A stretch of DNA of 64,000 bases from NCBI RefSeq assembly GCF_002288925.2, contig NW_022098069.1:69520758-69584757 (forward strand). The letters run 5' to 3'. A program made the translations under genes and the position numbers. Below are positions 22,992 through 33,549 of the stretch, piece by piece. Each line of letters begins with the position of its first letter. The stretch's first letter is position 1. Origin of the DNA: Delphinapterus leucas. Taxonomy: Eukaryota > Chordata > Mammalia > Artiodactyla > Monodontidae. Below the pieces are notes generated by a model. It searched no databases, was not told where the DNA came from, and was given only the letters and a program-made list of their open reading frames with translations.

Positions 22992-23090
22992 TTTCCTTTC
23001 CTTCCTTCTTTCCTCCCTCCTTCCCTTCCTTCCTTCCTTCCTTGCTTCCTTCCTCTCTCCCCCTTGCACCTTTCTTCCTTTTCTTTCTTT
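22992..23090 (+). repeat. (CCTT)n-like pyrimidine tract
   Basis: An imperfect TTCC tetranucleotide repeat of about 100 bp. This pure polypyrimidine strand could form triplex (H-) DNA. It lies at the end of the L1M block. Confidence 0.88.
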
Positions 23091-23587
23091 ATAAAGAGAA
23101 ACTAAATAGTGAGTTGTTACCAATAATTAATTATTTGTTTTCTCTTTCTTTATAAATTTATATATAACTATATATATAATTAATATTTCAGAATAAAAAT
23201 ATAAAATAGTATTAAAATATGATTATCAAAACCAGTTTGAATTTATTGTGTAATTCATCTTTAGAGTATATACCACTAGGGATGTACAGTCAAATTATTG
23301 TCTTTTAAAGTCACTTGAAATGAATTGTTCTCTGTACAATCTAGAAATGTGCTTGGTGGTTAAATTTATTTGTTTCATTGTGCTTTAGAGTTGTAGTGTA
23401 GTTATGTTAAATTTCACTTAATTTTGTTTTGAAGTCGTGTAAAACAAGATCTATTCAGAGAAGTCTGGCTTCCATTTTTGTCTCCCCATCCACCGGTAAG
23501 TAATTTTTAAAATTTCATTGTTTATCATTCTTTTTTTTTTTAATAGGAGCAAGTATGTGTAGCTATTGGTTGCCAACTTAAAAAAAA
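23091..23587. other. AT-rich unassigned DNA
   Basis: Very AT-rich, especially 23,150-23,220 (TATATA and TAATTAAT stretches). No gene found. Confidence 0.45.
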
Positions 23588-24010
23588 TGCACAATGTGAG
23601 AGTTGTGAATTAAGTTTTATTTGGGGCAAAATGAGGACTACAGCCTGGGAGACAGCATCTCAGATAGCTCAGAGAAACTGCTCCAAAGAGGCGGGGGGGG
23701 AAGGTGATTTTGGTGAATGGAGAGTGCGTGCAATCAAGCACATATTTTTTGCAGAGGTTTCTGCTAGTGTCATGAAGGTTACTGCTAGTCACGGGGAGCA
23801 GACGTCACCATGAAGGATTTTAGTGCTTTTCTAGATATGAGTATACAAGAATTGGGCTCATAAAATTGGCTCCTGAAAATATCTATCTGAAGACCTGTTC
23901 TGCCAGTTTTTCTGGAGCACAGAGTGTCTCATTTCTGCTCTCCACCCTGAACTCCTTTCAGGGGGTGTTGAAAGTCAGCAGCCACAGCAGCACGTGATTT
24001 AATCCCTGTA
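23588..24010 (-). mobile_element. LTR element, probably ERVL-type, antisense
   Basis: The left edge reads TGCACAATGTGAGAG, so the minus strand ends in TGCA as LTRs do. A minus-strand AATAAA lies at 23616-23621, just upstream of that end. GGCAAAATGAGGACTACAGCC, GGGAGACAGCATCTCAGATAGC and GAGAAACTGCTCCAAAGAGG are phrases I recognise from a repeated LTR family in artiodactyls and whales. The right edge is not visible, and no internal viral genes are seen. Confidence 0.5.
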
Positions 24011-25404
24011 GAGGTAGATGGCAGGTGCCAATTTGTAGTTGACAGGTATCTCCTCCATCTCCACTTTCTTAGATAAATGTTAGCTTGAGATACATATTTT
24101 CCTCTACCTTGGCTTTTCACATTTTTATGCCATGTATCTTGACAGTCACTACTTAGCAGATATAGAGACGCTTCTCATCCCCTTGAGAGCTGCAGAGTTT
24201 ATTCAACCAGTCCCCGAGTGATGGGCAGTCTCACAGTTCTGTCCATATGTGGATCAAAGTCTAAAGATATTTAAATGGGGGGAAATAGTCCCATTCCAGC
24301 AAAGGGGCAAACTTAGATAAAATGTGTTCTACAATTTGGGTCACTCTCCTGGTCATCATGTATATATAAGTTAAGAGAATCTTCCTTGTTCAACAATACT
24401 GGGCTGAAGGAGGTGATAATAGGAGAATCATGTGGTTTCTTAACTCTCCATGTGGTTCCTAGTCCTGGAGATCCAAATTGGTATAAGTATGTAAATTAAC
24501 TTTACATGTATCTACATATTTACATATGTAAATGGTAATGTGCTAGGAGCAGCTACTAACTTTCAGGAGATCATATGTGCATATGACACAGACATTACTA
24601 ATGTACTATTTTTGGCCTCCCCCTTTTTTCTGTCTTTACCTATTTATTACCTTTTAAAGAATGAATCTACCCTTGTGTATTCAAATACAGTATCACTCCT
24701 ATGTAAGTGTCCATTTGAGTTCAGGTATTTCTCCACAGACCTCCAACCTAAGGCATCTAAAATTAAATGTGTCATCTTGGATATCTTGCATACAGTGTGA
24801 AAACACCTGCCCTATTGTCTCTTCCTATTTTCAGTGATGCACTTTTTTTCCAGATTTAAAGCCACTGGTGGTATATCTCTTTATTTGTTTAACTTTTACA
24901 CTACCTAATTTGACCAAGTCTCCTGTTGATTTACCTGGGGTTCCGTGGAAACCTGGACATGACAGTCATATCCAAAAGAGACTCCTTGAGAGGAGTCTGT
25001 AACAGTAGCAATTTGTCCTTGGCCCTTTCCCATGGATCAATGGATTAGATAAAGATGTAAACACATACTGGTCAAATGTGACTATTTAGAAGAAACACTG
25101 AATGTGTGGAATAAAGCACTTGGAAAAATGATTCTAAAAGCTAGAGTAAATGAGCTCCAATTAAACAAAAGAAACCGATTAAATGCCATGGGTGGTCTTC
25201 GGAGAGAGAGTGACCTGATGTAAGAGGGGTGAAACCGCGTCCCAGCAGAAACGCTGAGGTGCTGGGTGTGATCACCGGCAGCAGTGAGGTCGATGGTGAG
25301 AAATCACCGGCACCCTCCAGGCCTCACAGGCTCTCCTGAAGCAAGATTAGAACTGTCTATCTTGGGAGGCTCTGGGAAGCCGATCCAGCTCCTGGAGTTG
25401 ATAG
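24011..25404. other. Unassigned single-copy DNA
   Basis: No supported gene. A short AT palindrome-like stretch (TTTACATATGTAAA) occurs near 24,520-24,535. Confidence 0.4.
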
Positions 25405-25950
25405 ATGTGTGTCATACAGGGTTCCCCGGGGAAACAGTGCCCTCTGAGTGTGGGCTGAGGTATTTATTATAGGAATTAAACCTTACACATTGTGGGAAGG
25501 TCAGGGGAAGGGGAGGTCCAGAAAGGGGAGTTGGAAGGTCAGAGGAGTCACTTCCTTAAGAAATGGGCGGAGTACTGGCCTAGGGGGCAAGTCAGAGCTG
25601 TGGGGAGATCTGAGAAGACAGGCCATGTGGCTGCTGAAGTGGGACTGTGAAGGGGGAACTGGTGGAAAGCTTCCTCGGGAGGCTGCTGCTTCCGGGTAGC
25701 TGCAGAGGGTCTGTGACCACGTGATTGGTAGTGGGACACTGGTGGTCGGCAGAGCTCACAACTGGGAAAAAGAGCTACATGTGAAGAAGAGGGGACGAGG
25801 ACCCCTGGGACTTGTTCCTCTGTCACCACGTCCTACTGAAGACTTCACTTGTGCCTCTCAGGTCTTGTCCGAAGTCTCTGTTGGTGACTCCAACCTAGAA
25901 CCCTGGAGGGAAGAGAATCCGGGCAGAGTAGTTGACAGTCTAACCACGTG
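25405..25950. mobile_element. Possible ancient interspersed repeat, family not named
   Basis: CAGGGTTCCCCGGGGAAACAG followed by TATTTATTATAGGAATTAAACC matches the opening of a common mammalian repeat (usual form CAGGGTTCTCCAGAGAAACAG, then TTTATTATAAGGAATTGGC). The rest is diverged and its extent uncertain. Confidence 0.35.
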
Positions 25951-26016
25951 GACTATAGCACTCTCAACACAAAAAGAGGTAGGCGTTTGCTCAATGAGAG
26001 GCAGAAATCTGCCCAA

Positions 26017-26547
26017 CACACATGTACAATGGAATATTACTCAGCCATAAAAAGAAACGAAATTGAGTTATTTGTAGTGAGGTGGATGGACCCAGAGACT
26101 GTCCTACAGAGTGAAGTAAGTCAGAAAGAGAAAAACAAATATTGTATGCTAACACAGATATATGGATTCTGAAAAAAAAAAAGGTTCTGAAGAACCTAGG
26201 GGCAGGACAGGAGTAAAGACGCAGACGTAGAGAATGGACTTGAGGACACGGGGAGGGGGAAGGATAAGCTGGGACGAAGTGAGAGAGTGGCATGGACATA
26301 TATACACTACCAAACATAAAATAGATAGCTAGTGGGAAGCAGCCACATAGCACAGGGAGATCAGCTCGGTGCTTTGTGACCACCTAGAGGGGTGGGATAG
26401 GGAGGGTGGGAGGGAGGGAGACGCAAGAGGGAGGAGATATGGGGATATATGTATATGTATAGCTGATTCACTTTGTTATAAAGCAGAAACTAACACACCA
26501 TTGTAAAGCAATTATACTCCAATAAAGATGTTAAAAAAAATAAAATA
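26017..26547 (+). mobile_element. 5'-truncated L1 3' end with 12-bp TSD
   Basis: Retains the last 47 or so codons of ORF2, starting at ATG 26029 (MEYYSAIKRNEIELFVVRW) and ending with a stop at 26170-26172. The 3' UTR follows (GGACATATATACACTACC, AAGCAGCCACATAGCACAGGG, TTGTAAAGCAATTATACTCC), then AATAAAGATGTT and an A-rich tail. The TSD is AAATCTGCCCAA at 26005-26016 and 26548-26559. It is closely related to the antisense copy at 19263-19685. Confidence 0.97.
26029..26172 (+). pseudogene. C-terminal remnant of L1 ORF2
   Basis: The readable peptide (EVSQKEKNKYCML near its end) matches the C-terminus of the L1 ORF2 reverse transcriptase/endonuclease polyprotein. Only this tail survived 5' truncation. 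There is no endonuclease or reverse transcriptase domain, so it is inactive. Confidence 0.9.
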
Positions 26548-26704
26548 AAATCTGCCCAAGTGTGGGATCCCTCTAGACACAGTGAAGGAATGCCCGCACG
26601 GCAAGACACCGTAGAAGGATCCACGTGCTGGGCATCTAGTTTGTCTAGTGGTTAAAGAGCACTGCTTGTGCTGCCACCATCACATCTACCCTCCTGCTTA
26701 CGTC

Positions 26705-26900
26705 GGACCTGTGGCTTTACTTTTTGTTCCTCTGTCCCTCTCCATTTTCTGTGAACTGGTAGTTAGATTTAGAGGTTGACCTCACTCAGGTTAGATATTA
26801 TATTTTTTCAGCAAGAATAATTCAGAAGATGTGCCTAGTAAGTGTTGTCTCTCTTTTGTGATCTTAGCAGCCACTGATGATCATTGCTTCCTTTGGGGAG
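26705..26900. mobile_element. Ancient L1M 3' fragment
   Basis: GTTCCTCTGTCCCTCTCC, TTCTGTGAACTGGTAGTTAG, ATTTAGAGGTTGACCTCAC, TTTTTTCAGCAAGAATAATTC and CAGCCACTGATGATCATTGC match an ancient L1 3' region, perhaps the same family as 21897-22995. Confidence 0.52.
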
Positions 26901-28442
26901 AGCCAGACCTCTTACCCTCTTTGCTGTTGCCTCTTCTATAAATAGTAACCAAGCCTTCGCAATCCTGGCCGGAACAGGCATAGCCTAGAGAAAAAGGATT
27001 ATGCACACGCGTTCTTATGTCTACCTACGCCTGCATCCTCACATCCGTATCCTTGTCAAGATGAGTTATTTCTGTGCTGTTGCAAGAGAAGGCCTAGGTG
27101 ACCTTCTTAGGCAGCACTGTTGGATGCTGGCCTGGGGAGGGCAGGTAAGAGGAAGTGCAGGATCTGCAAGGAGCAAGTGTAGTGTAAACATTTACCCCCC
27201 CAGAGAATAAGCATATTATCTTGTATGCTTTATTTTCATGCTGTGTTTCTGTACTGGGCCTCCTGGGGGATAAAACCAAATCCTTCCATTTACACTTCCC
27301 AGCGAGGTGGGGCTGGGAGAGGTGGAGAGCAGCACAGCTGTGAATGTAGGGATCTTAAAATAAGGCATTTGCTTTCATTGGCCCCTGTGCCAGCCCAGCC
27401 TGGGGACCTAGGTGAAGCGTCTTTGTTGCTCTCACTTTATGAAAATCCATAAATACAATTTGGTGGAGCTCATACAGGACTAAACTAGTTTGCAAGCTAA
27501 ATCACCTGTAATGTCTTGATGGAGATTTTCTTCAGCAGAGATGGAACAAACTCCTTTGCTGAGGTGGAAGAACCAGGTATTATAGAGTCTTAAACTGTTT
27601 ACACTTTGGAAAGCATTTCTATTGCCTTCACAAGTTAAAAGGTCCTATATTTTTATCGGATTATTTCCTATGGTTTCGGAATTATCCTCTGAAAGAAGCC
27701 TGGATTTTTCTGCTGTATAATTTCTCTGAAACAAAACTTCCCAAGGCAGTTAGAGGATTGACTTTTGACATATAGCTATGAGGGTTGGAAGAAACCTAGA
27801 GATGCCTTTCAGGGAAACATTGAAATCCTCCAGAGAAAGAAAAGATTCTACTTAAAGACACTTTAGCACACCGGAAACCCTTGGGATTTTTCATTCTATT
27901 AGTTTGTACATATGATACTGCTTTTTTTTTTTTTTGTATGTAAAAATGGTTATTGGCTATTTCATACTGTTCAACCTCTCTAATTTAAAGCTATGTTCAG
28001 CAGCCATCCTTGGATCCAAGCTCTTATGAGTGTGAAATTAAGAGGGAGTACAGTCAAGTAAAAATTGTTACAAATGGGTGAGGAAATGCACTCTACTGGA
28101 AAAGAAAATTATAATATCCTGATTTAAACCACAACCCTATATATGATCTTCTAAGTGTCTGTTCCCTCACTGAGAGTGTTGTATGGCATACCCATTCCTT
28201 AAGGTTCTTAGAATGTTAATTGGGAGATGATTTTGTTCCTTTGTGCATGAATGTTTCCCTGCAACTAGGAGAAGATTTAGATTCCACGGAGTACCTTGAC
28301 AGTGCTGAAGGAAGCAAGAAAATTGAGGCTGGTATTCTCTGGTGGAGCTTAGACTCCTGAGCCTTGGTGGGGGTCACTACTGAGCAGATTTGGATATTTG
28401 ATTTTATTATTTTTTCCAGAGATAATAGGGCAGGGGCATATG
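26901..28442. other. Unassigned single-copy DNA
   Basis: No gene or recognised repeat. An A/T-run region near 27,920-27,935 has 14 consecutive T residues. Confidence 0.4.
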
Positions 28443-28463
28443 AGTCTTACTTATATAATTTTT

Positions 28464-28884
28464 TTTTTTTTTTTTTTTTTGCGGTACGCGGGCCTCTCTC
28501 TGTTGTGGCCTCTCCCGTTGCGGAGCACAGGCTCCGGACGCGCAGGCTCAGCGGCCATGGCTCACGGGCCTAGCCGCTCCGCGGCATGAGGGATCTTCCC
28601 GGACCGGGGCACAAACCCATGTCCCCTGCATTGGCAGGCGGACTCTCAACCACTGCACCACCAGGGAAGTCGCCACCTTTTATTCTTTATGCTCTCTTTC
28701 GAATTAACTTTTAATGTACTTATTGATATGGTTAGATTTGGAACTGTTGTCATTTCTTTTTTATTTGTCTTCTCTGTTCTTTGCTCCCCTTCGCGGCATG
28801 AGGGATCTTCCCGGACCGGGGCACAAACCCATGTCCCCTGCATCGGCAGGCGGACTCTCAACCACTGCGCCACCAGGGAAGCCC
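28464..28884 (-). mobile_element. Composite SINE-L1-SINE insertion with one shared 21-bp TSD
   Basis: The block has three parts. From the left: a complete antisense CHR-type SINE with a 22-T tail (28464-28672), a 119-bp L1 fragment (28673-28791), and a second copy of 93 bp of the same SINE, its 5' end (28792-28884). The last 93 bp of copy one (28580-28672) and the extra copy share distinctive changes, such as ATGAGGGATC and CACAAACCCATG. A 21-bp direct repeat, beginning AGTCTTACTTATATAA, flanks the whole block at 28443-28463 and 28886-28906. Neither inner junction shows its own duplication. A single insertion event is the simplest reading. Confidence 0.9.
28673..28791 (-). mobile_element. L1 fragment inside the composite SINE
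   Basis: On the minus strand it crosses the start of L1 ORF2. The peptide LTISISTLKVNSKESIKNKR aligns with the ORF2 N-terminal endonuclease start (typical form TISIITLNVNGLNAPIK). It has the same sense as the flanking SINE parts and lacks any A-tail of its own. Confidence 0.72.
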
Positions 28885-28906
28885 AAGTCTTACTTATATA
28901 ATTTTT

Positions 28907-29224
28907 GAGACTAGGTGTTACTTTTTAAAAGGTCAGTTTATGAATTTATGATGCAATATCTAACTTCTTGATGAATTGGATGTTTGGGTCAGCTGACAAA
29001 TGCATTCCTGTTTGAGAATCTGACTTAGAAATATAGTAAATATAGTTGAAGTTTTGTTGGATGGTTTTAAAAGTATATTTTCTTCCAGCTCTGCTATTCT
29101 CTGGAATCAGTTTTCTCCACTAAATAGAAATACTTGTCAAGTAGACATTCTATTTTAATTAGAGCGAGTTTGAGAAGACCATTTCTGTCACCCACAGTGT
29201 CAGCAAAACACCACTAAATTTCTT
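28907..29224. other. Unassigned DNA
   Basis: No feature recognised to the right of the composite insertion. Confidence 0.4.
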
Positions 29225-29390
29225 TATTTTCTCCCCCTTTTATATTTAAGGTACTCCTCTGCTTATATCATTTGACCACCGAACTGTTTCATTCCAACAC
29301 GCTTTACATGTTGTGAGTCTCAAAGGTTTCAGATTTACCAGAAGGTAAATTCCTTGAGGGCAAGAGCTGTACTTCAGGAAAGCAGGTGTG
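29225..29390 (+). mobile_element. Possible L2 3' fragment
   Basis: GGTAAATTCCTTGAGGGCAAGAGCTGTACTTC resembles the L2 3' region. Upstream similarity is weak. Confidence 0.4.
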
Positions 29391-29391
29391 C

Positions 29392-29625
29392 ACTGGAAGA
29401 GGCATGCGGTTTAAGGAAGAGAGGCCTGGGTTCAAACTGTGGATACTTTTGACCACAATTTATGTATCTGTGACCTGGGAGAGTTGTTTAATTACTCTGA
29501 GCCTCAATTCTTTAACCTGTAAAAATATGAGTAATAATACCTAACTCCAGGGTTTCATGGGGATTGAGTGATGTAGCTATGAAAGCACTTTAGGCTGAAT
29601 ACCTAGTACCACTTGCTGAGTAAAG
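29392..29625 (+). mobile_element. MIR SINE
   Basis: Sense MIR: GGCCTGGGTTCAAACTG, CTGTGACCTGGGAGAGTTG, CTCTGAGCCTCAATTC, AATAATACCTAACTCC, AAAGCACTTTAGG. Confidence 0.87.
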
Positions 29626-29837
29626 GTTGACCTCTTTGCCTGTCTTGTCTTAATCTTCTTTGTAAGGCATCACACATAATAGGCCCTCAGGACGCACTGG
29701 GTAATTGATTTCATATTAGGGGGGCCTTTCCTTGATGATGCAGCGTGAGATCCCTTTGTTGGTGGCAAATTATCTCCAAAGCACATTGTAGGTTGGGTTG
29801 CCTTGGGGAAGTCATCTTGTGAATCAGTGTAATATTT

Positions 29838-29870
29838 TGTATGTAATATATGTATGTATGTATGTAATAT
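29838..29870 (+). repeat. (TATG)n microsatellite
   Basis: Short TATG repeat with TAATA interruptions. Confidence 0.85.
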
Positions 29871-30169
29871 AAAAGCTACCATGAGAGGAAAAGAAAAGCT
29901 CATTTATTTTTCTGAGAAGGGCTGTGATTGTTATACTGTCATTGCTGGCAAATTTTACAGGCTTAAAAATTATAGTAGTCCTTGCTAGGACTCCCTGTGC
30001 CGTCTCAGCAGTTGAGTGGCTCAGCAGTGGATCACTAATTCCAACCATCTTCTGCGGATCCTGGTTAGTTCACATCAGAGGATGGACTTTTGTCACGTAG
30101 CCTTTGTTTGAGGGTTACTTTTATGGGCTTGTAGTACTTTATGCATTGAGTTCACCACTCAGTGCTAGC

Positions 30170-30310
30170 ATACTTTTATTATTTATTTGTTTGTTTCTTA
30201 TATTTTTGAGTTTTAAGAGGTTTTTTTTTTTAAAAAAACATGTTCTGTATACTATCCCTTTATCAGATGTGTGATTTGCAAACATTTTCTTCAATTGTTA
30301 GCATACTCTT
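30170..30310 (-). mobile_element. L1 fragment, antisense
   Basis: TTTTTGAGTTTTAAGAGG, CTATCCCTTTATCAGATGTGTG, ATTTGCAAACATTTTCTTC match the antisense of the L1 ORF2 C-terminal region. Confidence 0.6.
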
Positions 30311-31024
30311 AAATGGTTGGAGCCAATGAAATCTTTTTGGAATAAATCTGTCTTGGGCAGTAGATGGCAATTTCTCTTCGAGTAATAGGTGGTTGAAAAT
30401 CTGATCTAAGTTCACCTTTACTTGCCTATGGATCCTTTGCTCAAACTTTATAAAGCTAAGAAGTTAAAAAAAATTTTAAAGCCTCTTTGAAGATAAAAAA
30501 TGCAAGATAATATGTGCTTGCAATTGCTTTACCAAGGTTTCAGAAGAAATAAAAACAAAACAAAACAACCAAGAAGTTTCTTTGTCAAAGGTCTGGAAAA
30601 TACAACTTTTGGATAGATTTTTGGGAGACCTGTTTTGCATTAAAATACCAAATAAAACAAAATGATGGATTGTTTTGGCACCATCTAGGTTGGGCTTATG
30701 TGATGAGAACTGTACATAAAAGACAGCCAGTTATTGTCATAGTTGACAGATTTTTGGGTACCGTCTATTTGTTCAGTACAGTAAAGTCCCAGGGGTGAGG
30801 AACTTTTCCAAAATTCTTATGGCAGGAACCATGCAAACTTCAGCTGTAACACACTGACATTATCTTCCCAGTTCTATAGCTGTCTGTAAGTTGTGGTCTT
30901 GCCTGGCACACCAGATTAGTTCCTGTGACTTTCTGTATGAGTAGTATCATTATTGATGTGGCTTCATTTTATTTTTCCCAAGTCTGTAAGTTGCCTTAAA
31001 GTATTGGTCAGATTTTAACAGGAG
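30311..31024. other. Unassigned single-copy DNA
   Basis: No gene or clear repeat recognised. Confidence 0.4.
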
Positions 31025-31350
31025 ATGGGTGTAGAGGTTTTCAAGTGGAGCAAATAGCGTAGGCAAGAAAATGAGGCAGAGCGTGTCCTAGGAAAAGCCA
31101 GGTGATTTGTTTAACTAGAGTATAGGTGATCTCTAGGGGGTTTCTGAGAAAGAATACTGGAAAGGTATTTGGGGGGACATATTTGGAAGGCTTTGAGTGC
31201 CAGAATAAGGAATAGGTACTTAATTTTCGGCAATGTGGATCAGTTTTAATCTGATGAAACACATGTTGGAAAACTCCTGAGGAGGCCAGTGATCTAGAGG
31301 AGAGGTGATGAGGTTTGAATTAGGGGGAAGTGATGACAGGAAGCACACGG
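31025..31350 (-). mobile_element. L2 LINE fragment, antisense
   Basis: ATTTGGAAGGCTTTGAGTGCC, GTACTTAATTTTCGGCAATG, AGTTTTAATCTGATGAAAC and CTCCTGAGGAGGCCAGTG fit the antisense of the L2 coding region. Confidence 0.6.
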
Positions 31351-31612
31351 AGACAGATTGCCCTCATTCTGCCACATTACACTTAATGCACTTGTAACAC
31401 AGTGTGACATACGTCACCAAATGGATCTGTGTGCCTATTAATAGAAATAATGGAGGACTGACATTAAGTCCAAGGTTAAATGAGGAATAAGTGTGTTCAA
31501 TAAATATCCATGTGTATTAGGTCGCTGGGAGGAGAGGTTGCCACCACAAATGTACATACCTGTGTGGAGATTTAAGTGAAAGTTGATTATTAAAGTCATT
31601 CAAAACCTAATG

Positions 31613-31814
31613 TACACGCTGCTATATGTAACATAGATAACCAGCAAGGACCTACTGTATAGCACAGGGAACTCTGCTCAGTATTCTGTAATAACTTAAT
31701 TGGGGAAAGAATTTGAAAAAGAATAGATACATGTATATGTATAACTGAATCACTTTGCTGCACACCTGAAACGAATACAACATTGTTAATCAACTGTACT
31801 CCAATTAAAAAAAA
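31613..31814 (+). mobile_element. 5'-truncated L1 3' end with 11-12-bp TSD
   Basis: GATAACCAGCAAGGACC, TACTGTATAGCACAGGG, AACTCTGCTCAG, TAACTGAATCACTTTGC, ATCAACTGTACTCCAATT and an A-tail identify an L1 3' UTR of a different subfamily from the 17.1, 19.3 and 26.0 kb copies. The TSD is AAAACCTAATG (31602-31612) and AAAACCCTAATG (31815-31826). Confidence 0.93.
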
Positions 31815-31834
31815 AAAACCCTAATGACACTTTA

Positions 31835-32045
31835 TTTCAGCACTTCACAGTTTTTAACATTTATTCCCCTTTTTACCTCATTTGATCTTTAGAAGGGTTT
31901 GGTAAAGTAACTCCTAGCGTCTTCGTTTTTTTTTCTGGGGTCTTCGTTTTATAGAAACTGAGGCATAAAGAGGGGAAAAGCCTTGCTCAGAGTATAAAGG
32001 TGGCAGAAATCAGACACTAAATCCATGCTTCTGGGGCCCAGGTCC
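31835..32045 (-). mobile_element. Probable MIR, antisense
   Basis: TTTACCTCATTTGATC, GAAACTGAGGCATAAAGAGG, CAGAAATCAGACACTAAATCC. A local duplication (GTCTTCGTTTT twice, 31919-31950) interrupts it. Confidence 0.65.
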
Positions 32046-32834
32046 ATTTCCCGCCATTGTTTTCTCCTGCCTCAGCAGTCCTTGATGACCCATTAATTTG
32101 CAATTTAATGAATTTGTTTGTGAATGTGAGCTGTTCATCATTTTAATCAAAATAATGTTAAAAATCCCCCAGACCTCTTTGTTTTCTACTTCAGCTTCTA
32201 CGGGCAGTGTGAGAATTGCATTATGAGCCACTTGTTCATGGTCCTTGGCACTGAGTGAAGGAGAGAATGTAGACATGTTTGGATTAAACATATTTGAATG
32301 AACCCCCATAGCACTTCCAACGACAGGTCAGAACCTTTAAGCACTGAATAAATGTTAGTTGATGAGCAACGCTCCTGGGAATAAGAAAGATGCTTAGGAA
32401 TGTGCCTTAAATGGAACATTAAATGATCCCCTAGTGGCTCCAGATTCACTGTGCTTTTCTAAGTGCCTCATTTATGGCCAGGCCCAGGGGAGACCGTAGC
32501 TCCTTGAGTTTTATTGTTGGTAATATTTGATATATTATTTGAAGTAAATTGAAAGCACTCCTTGAAAGGCTTCTTTCTAGTCTCTTCCATCTTTTTACGC
32601 AAAATATAATTCTCAGTTTACTTTTCAGATTAATCCCTGACTTTCAACTGAGTTCATAGAAGCAAGATTTAAGATTTATCAATGAGGCGCCTATAGGAAA
32701 CTCCTGATAAGTACTTGATTTTGATGATGAGATCCTGGACTTCTATCCTGAGCCTAGGCCAGCATCTGGTGCCATAATGGAGGGTTTTGGGAGGGAGTTG
32801 AGTCTGTTTTTAATGTGGGAGGTATGTTGGCATT
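32046..32834. other. Unassigned single-copy DNA
   Basis: No supported gene. CACTGAATAAATGTTAG near 32,342 resembles an L2 or MIR tail, but too little remains. Confidence 0.4.
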
Positions 32835-33330
32835 TGTGGCCAGAGGGAGGACTGTGACAGTTTTAAAACATGGCTGCAAATTCATTGAGAGGAGGGGTCT
32901 CGTCCCCTCTCTTTGGATCTGGACGGACTTAAGACTGCTTTGAAAAACAGAGTGTGAAAGAAGTGATGCTGTGAGACTTCCAAGGCTAGGTGATGTAAGA
33001 ACAGGCAGTTTTGGCTTTGTTGACTGCAACACTTGCTCTGGAACCCTGAACTGCCAAGCAAGAGGTGACCACTCTGCAGCTATCATCCTGGAGAGGCTTC
33101 TCCTAAGTGTTCTGGTTGATAGCTACTGCTGAGTTCAGCCTTCCAGCTGTCCCTGCCAAGATGCAAGACATGGAAGTTAAGCAGACAAGCCCAGCTGCTA
33201 TTTGGACACCAAAGAATTACCTACATTGATACACATGCAACAGAAGAATCACCCATCTGAGGCTTGCCCAAATCGCAGACCCACAAAATCGTGAGAAACA
33301 ATAAAATGGTTGTTCCGAGGTACTTCCACA
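32835..33330 (+). mobile_element. MLT1-type MaLR LTR
   Basis: GGACTTAAGACTGCTTTG, AGAAGTGATGCTGTGAGACTTCC, AGGCTAGGTGATG, GCTGAGTTCAGCCTTCCAGC and GTGAGAAACAATAAAATGGTTGT follow the order of the mammalian MLT1 LTR. The end with polyA signal AATAAA is near 33,300. Confidence 0.76.
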
Positions 33331-33334
33331 GACT

Positions 33335-33549
33335 TTATTTCATTCAGGAAATAGGTATTGAGTAACTTCTACATGCCCAGCCCTGTGTTGGGTATAGCGG
33401 TAAAATCCAAAGATACAGACAGTCTTTGTCTTCCAGGAAACAAGCTTATTTGTGAGGCAATCGGTGAGAAGTTAAATAGCAAACAAGGAGTTAAATACCA
33501 CTAGAAGAAATGCAATGTGCTAATGCGGGCTAAACCTGGGCCATGTTTT
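33335..33549 (-). mobile_element. L2 LINE fragment, antisense, left of a SINE
   Basis: CATTCAGGAAATAGGTATTGAG, TGCCCAGCCCTGTGTTGGG, TCTTCCAGGAAACAAGCTTA match antisense L2. It probably continues past the SINE to about 33,830. Confidence 0.62.

Larger units (their letters stand above)
21897..22995. mobile_element. Ancient L1M 3' region, split by a SINE
   Basis: Left of the SINE: GAAAATTTCAAACATATGC, AATAGAGAGAACAGTGCAATGAAC. Right: GGATTATTTTCAAGAAAACACAGACATCC, AAATTGTCCCGTTTGGGTCAGTGGGAGC, CTCATTTTCTGATATGACAAGATGTTC-like text and GCTTATTGCTACTAGGGTGGTCATTG, all landmarks of an ancient L1 3' region. Orientation was not settled. The same family may supply 26705-26900. Confidence 0.58.

Noticed and set aside
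23500..23506. GGTAAGTAA as a splice donor
   Set aside because: A good donor match, but no open exon with an acceptor upstream could be supported.
25991..26383. Minus-strand frame of 130 codons resembling the one at 19419-19688
   Set aside because: Both are the antisense of the L1 3' UTR. Their similarity reflects shared L1 ancestry, not a gene family.
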